Assembly (NCBI GenBank): GCA_018710795.1
Contig: DVJH01000074.1
Coordinates: 1-8,193 of the forward strand
DNA length: 8,193 bases
DNA from: Candidatus Galligastranaerophilus gallistercoris
GTDB lineage: Bacteria; Cyanobacteriota; Vampirovibrionia; Gastranaerophilales; Gastranaerophilaceae
Reading direction: 5' to 3'
Position 1 is the stretch's first letter; each line of letters begins with the position of its first letter. Below, in pieces: positions 1 through 6,601 of the stretch. The notes below the pieces were generated by a model, which saw nothing but the letters and a program-made list of their open reading frames with translations, was not told the origin of the DNA and made no database searches. The position numbers were made by a program, and so were the translations under genes.

Positions 1-835
1 CGGCAAGAAAGTTGGAATAATTTGAAAATCGCATCAAACCGTCTAATAAGGGAATTTTTAAAACGATTCTGTCTACCACTTTTTTTGTAACTTCGTTTTT
101 AAATATAAAGACAATGGCACCTATTACAACGGCAAAGGAAAGTAAAATTACCCACCAGAATTCCTGAATAAAATGCCCCGCGTCAATACAAAATCTTGTA
201 ACGGCGGGAAGTTTTCCGCCCAAGCTGTCAAACATTGATTCAAATGCGGGGAATACAAACGCAAGCATGATTAATACAACAACACACGCGAGCAAAATAA
301 CGAAAACAGGGTATATCAAAGCTCCGATTACCCTTCCTTTAATGGAAGCCTGCTTTTTTAAAAGGTCAAGCATACGCCCCAGAGTTACGTCCAATTCACC
401 GGCGTCTTCGCCGGCTCTTGTAAGCCCGGAATATACCCTCCCAAATGCTTTTCTGTTTCTCTCTAGAGTTTCTGCAAGCGTTGCACCGTTTACAATCTGC
501 TGTTTCAGGACATGACAAACCTTTTTAACGTTTTTGGTTTCGGCATTTTCTTCCATAAAAGCAAGTGTTTCAATAATCGGAATACCTGTTGAAGTCAATA
601 TTTGCAATGTGGAAGTAAAATCTATTTTATCTTTCAGAGGCAAAGAAGGAAGTTCGTTTCTTTTTGCCTGTGCACGTTTTTCTTTGGCGGTAAAGTCCGT
701 ATCCTCGGTTATTTTAACGGGATTCAGGCCCAATTTTCTAATCTGCGCCCTTGCAGCTTTAAGATCGGGAGCATCAACTTTTCCCTTGACCGTGCTTTTA
801 TTATTTTTCATTGCAATATAATTAAAACTCGGCAT
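1..835 (-). CDS. pilC: PilC/GspF-family inner-membrane platform protein (3' part outside window)
   Basis: This protein is the polytopic inner-membrane platform of type IV pilus and type II secretion machines, on which the assembly ATPase acts to extrude pilin subunits. 278 codons are visible from the ATG at 835 and the frame is open to the window edge; family members are usually about 400 residues. The start MPSFNYIAM followed by TVKGKVDAPD is the classic PilC N-terminus. The first GspF domain spans about residues 66-190, with the hallmark pattern F...TLQILTSTGIPI (about 73-87) and LTRAGEDAGELD (138-149). Hydrophobic segments lie at about 170-194 and 228-246, and the second GspF domain is just beginning at about 268. 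Its ATG overlaps the stop of the upstream ATPase gene by one base (TAATG), which implies translational coupling. The family is certain; T4P versus T2SS membership is not decided. Confidence 0.93.
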   Translation of the reverse strand, partial: MPSFNYIAMKNNKSTVKGKVDAPDLKAARAQIRKLGLNPVKITEDTDFTAKEKRAQAKRNELPSLPLKDKIDFTSTLQILTSTGIPIIETLAFMEENAETKNVKKVCHVLKQQIVNGATLAETLERNRKAFGRVYSGLTRAGEDAGELDVTLGRMLDLLKKQASIKGRVIGALIYPVFVILLACVVVLIMLAFVFPAFESMFDSLGGKLPAVTRFCIDAGHFIQEFWWVILLSFAVVIGAIVFIFKNEVTKKVVDRIVLKIPLLDGLMRFSNYSNFLA

Positions 836-2988
836 TATTCACCAACCAATCCTAAAACTCTGACAAACTCATCTATAGTGGTTTCACCTTCGACTATATG
901 TTTTATGCAGGATTCAACAAGGGTTCTCATCCCGTTTGCAACCGCATGTTCTTCAATTTCGATATCATGTGCATGCTGTGCTATAAGTTTTTTTATTTCC
1001 TTTGTAACAACAAGAATTTCTAACACGGCAAGCCTGCCTTTGTATCCCGTTCCGCCGCATGCGGGGCACCCGACTGCCCTGTATATGGTTGTTTCCTGCA
1101 TTTTTTTAATGCGCTCGGGGTCTGTTAAAATTTTCTTTGCTTCTTCTTCTGAGGGCATATAAGGTTCTTTGCAATCCGGGCAAAGTCTTTTTACGAGCCT
1201 CTGGGCAAGAACGCCGTTCAATGTTGAAGAAATGAGGTAATCTTTTGCGCCCATTTCAATAAGCCTTGTAACGGTAGCTGCGGCAGAATTGGTGTGAATC
1301 GTGGACAATACAAAGTGCCCCGTGAGTGAAGCCGAAATTGCAACTTCCAGTGTTTCATAATCACGGATTTCACCGACAAGTATAACATCGGGGTCCTGCC
1401 TCAAAATCGCTCTCATACAATTTGCAAAAGTAATTCCCGCCTTCGGGTTAACTGCAGACTGATTGACACCGTCCAGCCTGATTTCGACAGGGTCTTCAAT
1501 TGTAGTAATATTTGTATCGGGCGAGTTCATTGTTTTTAAAAGAGCGTACAGCGTCGTTGTTTTACCTGAACCTGTAGGCCCTGAAGTTAAAACTATTCCG
1601 TTTGGAGCAGAGATTAAATATTTAATTTTTTCTATGTCATCAGGGAATGCGCCCACAATTTTAATGTCTTTAGTGTAGCTTGCTTCCGCTCTCATTGAAG
1701 GAGCAAGAATTCTTATAACGATTTTTTCTTTTCCGTTAACGGGAAGCGTATTTATACGAAAATCATAAGACTGCTGGTTATATTTAATCGTAAAGTTACC
1801 GTCCTGCGGGCGGCGGTGTTCCGCGATATTCATCTTGGCAAGCACTTTAAACCTTGAAACAATGGAGCTTTCAAGATGAGCGGGAATTTTTACGACTTCA
1901 ACAAGTGTACCGTCAATACGATACCTTGTAATATACCCGTCCAGTCTGGGTTCAATATGAATATCGGATGCTCTTGAATCAATTGCCTGCGTTACAATCA
2001 TATTGGCATATTTAGCGGCATCGGATGAGATGTCATCGATATCGGATTGAACTTTTTGCCACAATGTCTGCTCGGCAGCACCCTGCGCATCGACAGATGC
2101 TGCAAATTCTTCGGTCAGCGCTTCAAGAGCCGTTTTTTCTTTTTTATAAGTCGCCTGCTGTTTCTTTTGCTCCTGTTTTGGTTCTTCTTTATTTCCGTAA
2201 TATTGTTCAACGTATCTTTCATATTCAAGAGAAGTAACCATTAAAACGGCAGGCTTTAGCCCTGTCATTCCTATTATCTGGTTAATGGTGTCCGTATCTT
2301 TGGGGTTTACCATACCGACGGTCAAAGTCTTTGAATTGTATGATAAAGGAATAACTTTATGTTCTCTTACAAAATCATCCGATAAACACGCAATTGAATC
2401 GGGAAGCGAAGCAAGCTGGTCCTCGGAAACTACACTTACCTGCATTTGAGCGGCAAGTGCGTCTTTTAATTGTTTAATCGTAACAAGCCCCATTTTAACA
2501 AGGGTTGAACCCAGAGGCAGCCCCGTTTTTTTTGATTCGGCAAGCGCTTTATCAACCTGTTCTTGAGTAATAAGTTTTTCTTCAACAAGAATTTGTCCGA
2601 TTTTTTTTGTTTCGGGTGATTTTACTTTTGAAATATCGCCCATAACCGTGGCAGGCGGAGCATCGGGGTTATCAATAATTTGAACGTCCGGTTCTTTGAC
2701 GGGCGGTAAAGATTTTTTAGTATCTGTCTTTTTTAAAATATTTTCAAGAAGCAGCGTAAAATTGGAAGGTGAAATTGAAATAAATTCAACTCCCCCTACC
2801 GACTCTTTTTGTTTTACAAAACTTGAAACCTTTGTTTTATCGCCGTCTTGAGATATGACAACATAGATAGAGCTGTTTTGAATAACAACCGGCACAAAGT
2901 GCAGTTCTTCAAATTTTGTTTGTTCAAATCGCTTTACCAGTTCAAAATCTATTTTATGTAGAAGTTTTGATAAGTATTCATTGTTCAT
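835..2988 (-). CDS. pilB: PilB/GspE-family pilus/secretion assembly ATPase
   Basis: This is the hexameric cytoplasmic ATPase that powers subunit addition to a type IV pilus or type II pseudopilus by driving the PilC platform. The 717-residue protein reads in order: an N-terminal module of about 90 residues of unclear type; a linker; a MshEN-like region (about 128-185) with two helical repeats, GQILVEEKLIT and PLGSTLVKMGLVT; a T2SSE_N-like subdomain to about 265; a charged Gln/Lys linker (268-290); the N2 domain (about 325-430, RYRIDG, RPQDGNF, RINTLP); and the RecA-like core. The core has Walker A GPTGSGKT (470-477), an Asp box TIEDPVE (496-502), Walker B ILVGEIRD (536-543, Glu540 the expected catalytic base) and a His box STIHTN (562-567). 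Paired cysteines C603/C606 and C641/C644 match the zinc-binding tetracysteine site of PilB and GspE; retraction ATPases (PilT) lack it, so this is an extension-type motor. No good Shine-Dalgarno sequence precedes the ATG. All catalytic motifs look intact. Confidence 0.95.
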   Translation of the reverse strand: MNNEYLSKLLHKIDFELVKRFEQTKFEELHFVPVVIQNSSIYVVISQDGDKTKVSSFVKQKESVGGVEFISISPSNFTLLLENILKKTDTKKSLPPVKEPDVQIIDNPDAPPATVMGDISKVKSPETKKIGQILVEEKLITQEQVDKALAESKKTGLPLGSTLVKMGLVTIKQLKDALAAQMQVSVVSEDQLASLPDSIACLSDDFVREHKVIPLSYNSKTLTVGMVNPKDTDTINQIIGMTGLKPAVLMVTSLEYERYVEQYYGNKEEPKQEQKKQQATYKKEKTALEALTEEFAASVDAQGAAEQTLWQKVQSDIDDISSDAAKYANMIVTQAIDSRASDIHIEPRLDGYITRYRIDGTLVEVVKIPAHLESSIVSRFKVLAKMNIAEHRRPQDGNFTIKYNQQSYDFRINTLPVNGKEKIVIRILAPSMRAEASYTKDIKIVGAFPDDIEKIKYLISAPNGIVLTSGPTGSGKTTTLYALLKTMNSPDTNITTIEDPVEIRLDGVNQSAVNPKAGITFANCMRAILRQDPDVILVGEIRDYETLEVAISASLTGHFVLSTIHTNSAAATVTRLIEMGAKDYLISSTLNGVLAQRLVKRLCPDCKEPYMPSEEEAKKILTDPERIKKMQETTIYRAVGCPACGGTGYKGRLAVLEILVVTKEIKKLIAQHAHDIEIEEHAVANGMRTLVESCIKHIVEGETTIDEFVRVLGLVGE

Positions 2989-3015
2989 TTGTTTGAATTG
3001 TTCGGTTTAAAAACC

Positions 3016-4917
3016 CTACAGGTTTTCCATAGCCGATTTTTGTTTGATACTGTCTATTTGTTCTTTTGAATATACTATGTGAGGCGTAATTAATATAACC
3101 AATTCTTCTTTTGAAATCGTATTTTGAGATTGTCTGAAGAATGCACCTACAATCGGAAGATCTCCTAAGATAGGAATCTTAAGAACCGATTGTCTTTCAT
3201 CTTCCTGAATGAGCCCTGCAAGAACGAGTGTTTCGCCGTCTTTAACTCTGACATTGTTTAATTCAAGGTTTCTTCTTGTAAGAAGCGTATATTCACCGCC
3301 CGCAGCAGTTTCTCTGATTGTTGAATAATCAGGCTTTAAGTTCATAACAACATATCCGTCGGGAGATATAAAAGGGGTAATTTCAACTTTTATACCCTGA
3401 TCGCTTGCGATTTCATAAATTCTGTTTGAAATCGGAGCAAGACCCGTGTTATTAAATTCTTCTCTGATTGATTTAACGTAATCCGATGTAAGGTCAATTA
3501 CCGATTTTTGACCGTTTGTTACCATAACTTTAGGACTTGCAAGAACTCTGCCTTTGCCGTTTTGGATTAAATAGCTGAGCTGTAATACAATAGGACCCCA
3601 GCCATGGTATCTGTTAATTGTATATTGAGGTTCGCCGTTTTCATCGACATAAGTCCACTGCTCGCCGTTAAAGAATGTCGGGTTCCAGGGGTTCGTCTGA
3701 AAACCTGCCGAATCAAACTGGAAGCTGCCTATGGGAGACCAGATTCTCCATTCGTTGTTAAACTGTTTTGAACCTGTTTCGGACAATTGAATCATTGACA
3801 ATTCAATATATGCCATCGGCTGTTTTTTATCATGAAGCTTAATAAAGCTTTCAATCATCTTAACCTGTTCTCTTGAACCGCCGTATGTGGCAACCGTTCC
3901 GAGTTCGGGGAAAAAGGCAACCGTTAAGGGGTTAGAAACGTAATTTTCAAGATCCCCCGAGAGTGATTCGTCTTTATTAATCGTACCGTTTTGCTCGCCG
4001 ACTACACAAACCGCATAACCGCCGCCCAACGTAATTTCATCTTCGCTGCTGCTTGAACTTCTCTGTTCCGTATTAACCGTAACTCCCTGATCGGAACCGC
4101 CTTCCGATTTATCGGACAATATAGTATCGCATATTGTTGATGCCATTTCCTGAGGAGAGATGTGGTTAACGGGAAATACGTTCATCATAGGCTTAACATC
4201 AAGCTTTTCCAATATTTTGCTTGCAAGTGCTTCATCTTGATCCGTTCCGAATATCATAAGTTCGTTTTTATTGGCATTAACCGCAACAATCGGCTCCGAT
4301 GAAACACCCTGATATTTGCCGTTGAATACGTTGGCGTTTAAAAAGTCCGCAATCGATTGAGCGTTAACGTATTTAACGGGAAGCGTAATAAAATTTTGTC
4401 TTGCATAGCTTAATTCTTTCGCACCAGCTTTTGAAGCAACGATTATGTTGTTATCCTGTTTAACGTATGTTAATTCGCATGCATCAAGCACAAATTCAAG
4501 CGCGGTATTAATTGAGACATCTTTTAAATCAAGAGTAACATACCCTCTTGCAGAGTTATGAAAAACGATATTCAAATTTGCTTTATCCGCGAACATTCTT
4601 AAAACCTGAATAACATCAGCGTTTCTTAAAGATAAGGAAACTTTTTTGCCGTCGCTTGCAATTTGAATGTTGCCGGTCAATCTGGTTGAAGAAGGAACGC
4701 TTATAGCTTCGGGGCTTGAAGCGTCGATAACGTATGTTTCTTCCTCTTCGGTATTTGAATTTACACCGGCGTTTTCGCCTACAACAGAAATGCCGTTCGC
4801 ATCAAGTGCCAGTTTTTGGTTATCGGCAAAACCCGCCCAGGCACATTGAATAATTGACGCTGCAAGTGCAATCGTCATCGTTGCGTGTAAAAAACCTTTC
4901 TTTCTGTTTGTCTGCAT
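3016..4917 (-). CDS. Outer-membrane secretin (PilQ/GspD family)
   Basis: A secretin forms the gated multimeric outer-membrane channel through which a pilus or secreted protein leaves the cell. The 633-residue precursor starts with a Sec signal peptide (RKK at 5-7, hydrophobic core 12-24, likely cleavage after AWA at 28). Then follow an acidic stretch (57-60), an STN/N0 domain (about 91-162, VIQVLRMFADKANLNIVF), N1 (about 174-240) and a further N domain (about 245-360) carrying a Ser/Glu-rich insertion (268-325). The C-terminal secretin domain (about 366-615) contains GRVLASPKVMVTNGQ (456-470), VEITPFISPDGYVVMNLKP (511-529), VKDGETLVLAGL (558-569), IPILGDLPIVGAFF (581-594) and EELVILITPHIV (604-615), all diagnostic. 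No AMIN domain, common in PilQ, precedes the STN domain, and only a short tail follows the barrel. PilQ versus GspD is therefore left open. A strong AGGAG sits 8 nt before the ATG; stop is TAG. Confidence 0.94.
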   Translation of the reverse strand: MQTNRKKGFLHATMTIALAASIIQCAWAGFADNQKLALDANGISVVGENAGVNSNTEEEETYVIDASSPEAISVPSSTRLTGNIQIASDGKKVSLSLRNADVIQVLRMFADKANLNIVFHNSARGYVTLDLKDVSINTALEFVLDACELTYVKQDNNIIVASKAGAKELSYARQNFITLPVKYVNAQSIADFLNANVFNGKYQGVSSEPIVAVNANKNELMIFGTDQDEALASKILEKLDVKPMMNVFPVNHISPQEMASTICDTILSDKSEGGSDQGVTVNTEQRSSSSSEDEITLGGGYAVCVVGEQNGTINKDESLSGDLENYVSNPLTVAFFPELGTVATYGGSREQVKMIESFIKLHDKKQPMAYIELSMIQLSETGSKQFNNEWRIWSPIGSFQFDSAGFQTNPWNPTFFNGEQWTYVDENGEPQYTINRYHGWGPIVLQLSYLIQNGKGRVLASPKVMVTNGQKSVIDLTSDYVKSIREEFNNTGLAPISNRIYEIASDQGIKVEITPFISPDGYVVMNLKPDYSTIRETAAGGEYTLLTRRNLELNNVRVKDGETLVLAGLIQEDERQSVLKIPILGDLPIVGAFFRQSQNTISKEELVILITPHIVYSKEQIDSIKQKSAMENL

Positions 4918-4925
4918 TTTATAAA

Positions 4926-4930
4926 CTCCT
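4926..4930 (-). promoter_or_regulatory. Ribosome binding site of the secretin gene
   Basis: AGGAG on the minus strand, 8 nt before the ATG at 4917, is the best Shine-Dalgarno match of the operon. It fixes the secretin start and sits in the 22-nt gap after the upstream stop. By contrast, the PilP-like gene, the ATPase gene and umuD have weak or absent sites, suggesting the secretin is translated most independently. Confidence 0.75.
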
Positions 4931-4939
4931 GATTATTTT

Positions 4940-6463
4940 TTATTTAGTACTTATTTGAATGTCATTTGCCGAAATATACTGCCTGTTGTTTCCTTCCATA
5001 AACATTTGATTGTTTTTGGGTATATAATCTTCCGTTTTAAAAGTTTCACCCACATAGGCCTTATATATGTTGGCGCCGTTTTGAATCGAAACATAATCTC
5101 TTGTAATATTCAAAACTATATAATCGTCTATTCTGTCTCCCGCCTGAACAAAATAGTCCATGCTGCCGAATTTCAGTATGGCGGAAGGTTTTTCGGGGTC
5201 ATACATAATGCCTGAAACCATTATGCTCATTAACTTTCTTGCAGCCTGAGCCTCGGGTGAATCAACCGAAGTATCGGGAGGCAAAGATAAATCGGCGCCG
5301 AAACTTGCAAAACCGTTCTCGTCAAACAAAGCCGAAGGCACAAACGGGTTTATTCTTCCGCCCTGCTGAACGTCAACCACGATTTTATTTTCGTCTTTTG
5401 TATCATCTTTTTTGGCTTTTTGCTTATTTGTTTTATCTTCCATCTTTGCAAGCAGAGCTTCCGTTTCGGCTTGAAGTTTTTCGGCATCTTCATCCGTATA
5501 TTCTTCATTGGAAGGACCTGCCTGTGAATTTGTACCGTATGTCGCGCCGCTTAGCGAACTTAAATCGCCGCTTTCAACACTTGCAACACCCGATATATTC
5601 GGGAAAATTAAAAATGCAATTATACCCGCAAAAACAATAACCGCGCATACTGCAGCAGCAATAAGAATAACGGGGGAAGATTTTTTTCTTTCTTGAACAT
5701 CTTCTTCGGGGGTATATTCTTCATCCCCCGTAGAATCAGCGACATCGGATTTTACGGGGGCAATATCATCTGTGCCCGTTTCATCGTTATCCGCAAGTAA
5801 ATCCAAATCGCTTAATAAATCGGTATCGTTATCATTATTTTCAATATTTTCTTTATCGGAAGAAGAAGCAATATTAACGGAGCGTATAATATCGTCTTTA
5901 TTGCCTTTTACATCAAGTAATTCAAGCAATTCTTCATCAACGATATCGGATAAATCCTCTTTTTTGGAATCTGCGTCGGCGTCATCTGGAATTGAATCCA
6001 AAACATCATTCATATCGATTTCATTTTCCGAAATATCGGATTTATCTTTTATAATATCGATATTCTCCGATTCAACGCCTGCTTCATCGGGTTCTATACT
6101 GTTTACATAAGTTTCTGCGGCAGCGCTCAAATCAAAGTCATCGTTTTCTTCTTTTTTGGGGGGTATTTCCGCTTCATTTGAAGATAATTCAACGGATTCG
6201 GTTATATTTATATTTTCTTCGTTTTGAATTATATCGTCATTATCGGCCAGCGATGAAATGTCAAAATCGGCTATGCTTGAAGCATCGGAGGGCGGAGCGT
6301 CATTTTGCTTCGTATCGTTATCGGGGTTTGATTTAATCAGGTCATCAAGATTGATGTCCCCGTCAGAACTTAATAAATCATCCCAGGATATGGCATTCGA
6401 GTCATCTTCAAGAGAAAAATCATCGTTATTATTTTTTTCAAAATCTTTTTCATCAAATTGCAT
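4940..6463 (-). CDS. PilP/GspC-like bitopic assembly protein with long acidic cytoplasmic tail
   Basis: I do not recognise this 507-residue protein as a whole; its function is inferred from architecture and position. Residues 1-256 are low-complexity and very acidic (about 81 Asp/Glu by my count, against 15-17 Lys/Arg up to residue 260), with short hydrophobic islands such as WDDLLSSDGDINLDDLI (27-43). A basic cluster ERKK (258-261) precedes one transmembrane helix (about 264-288). By the positive-inside rule the tail is cytoplasmic and the C-terminus periplasmic. After the helix come a charged, possibly coiled-coil segment (about 322-360), a GGRINPFVPS motif (368-377) resembling the GRxDPFxP motif of PilP, and a small predicted beta domain (about 410-476) with AILKFGSMDYFVQAGDRIDDYIVLNI-type spacing (428-453), as in PilP and GspC homology-region domains. 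Those families dock onto the N0 domain of the secretin, whose gene lies 22 nt downstream. Likely role: inner-membrane clamp or scaffold linking secretin and motor. It begins the pilus operon after a 138-nt gap. Confidence 0.8.
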   Translation of the reverse strand: MQFDEKDFEKNNNDDFSLEDDSNAISWDDLLSSDGDINLDDLIKSNPDNDTKQNDAPPSDASSIADFDISSLADNDDIIQNEENINITESVELSSNEAEIPPKKEENDDFDLSAAAETYVNSIEPDEAGVESENIDIIKDKSDISENEIDMNDVLDSIPDDADADSKKEDLSDIVDEELLELLDVKGNKDDIIRSVNIASSSDKENIENNDNDTDLLSDLDLLADNDETGTDDIAPVKSDVADSTGDEEYTPEEDVQERKKSSPVILIAAAVCAVIVFAGIIAFLIFPNISGVASVESGDLSSLSGATYGTNSQAGPSNEEYTDEDAEKLQAETEALLAKMEDKTNKQKAKKDDTKDENKIVVDVQQGGRINPFVPSALFDENGFASFGADLSLPPDTSVDSPEAQAARKLMSIMVSGIMYDPEKPSAILKFGSMDYFVQAGDRIDDYIVLNITRDYVSIQNGANIYKAYVGETFKTEDYIPKNNQMFMEGNNRQYISANDIQISTK

Positions 6464-6601
6464 TGTGGATTTCTTTCAATACCTATATTGTTGTATGGAT
6501 ATTTTTTTACACAAAACAGATAATTTATAATAACAGTATCTTATAATTTATCCTATTTTTCATCACTAAATGCAAAAATCAACCAAATATATTAGTCAAA
6601 A
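6464..6601 (-). promoter_or_regulatory. AT-rich leader/promoter region of the pilus operon
   Basis: This 138-nt gap between obgE and the PilP-like gene is the only sizeable non-coding space upstream of the four-gene operon, so the operon promoter most likely lies here. On the minus strand it contains several AT-rich -10-like hexamers (GATACT and TATTAT within the inverted repeat), but none has a convincing -35 partner at 17 nt, so I do not name a start site. GAAAG about 9 nt before the ATG at 6463 is a weak ribosome binding site. No GC-rich hairpin with a T tract follows obgE, so read-through from obgE is possible. Confidence 0.45.
6519..6552. repeat. Imperfect 12-bp inverted repeat upstream of the pilus operon
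   Basis: Plus-strand arms GATAATTTATAA (6519-6530) and TTATAATTTATC (6541-6552) are complementary at 11 of 12 positions and flank a 10-nt spacer (taacagtatc). The arms are almost pure A+T, so a terminator is unlikely; a dimeric-regulator operator overlapping the promoter is the more attractive reading. Chance is a real alternative in such AT-rich DNA. Confidence 0.4.

Noticed and set aside
602..1162. 186-codon open frame on the plus strand across the ATPase-platform junction
   Set aside because: It is antisense to two clearly conserved genes, has Cys/Ser-rich composition without a domain, and no plausible translation signal.
2998..3026. Rho-independent terminator between the secretin and ATPase genes
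   Set aside because: The stem is only six pairs and the T run is part of the stem; the tight spacing and gene content argue for one transcript.
5772..6110. Serine-rich 112-codon open frame on the plus strand
   Set aside because: It is antisense to the Asp/Glu-rich tail of the PilP-like protein. GAx/AAx codons read backwards give Ser/Phe-rich frames, and there is no ribosome binding site or recognisable domain.
4940..6463. FimV-like protein (acidic, single membrane helix, pilus-linked)
   Set aside because: FimV places a LysM domain in the periplasm before the helix and the acidic part after it. Here there is no LysM, the acidic part is N-terminal, and the C-terminus has PilP-like features.
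6519..6552. Intrinsic terminator of obgE
   Set aside because: The stem is almost entirely A-T and is not followed by a proper T tract on the minus strand.
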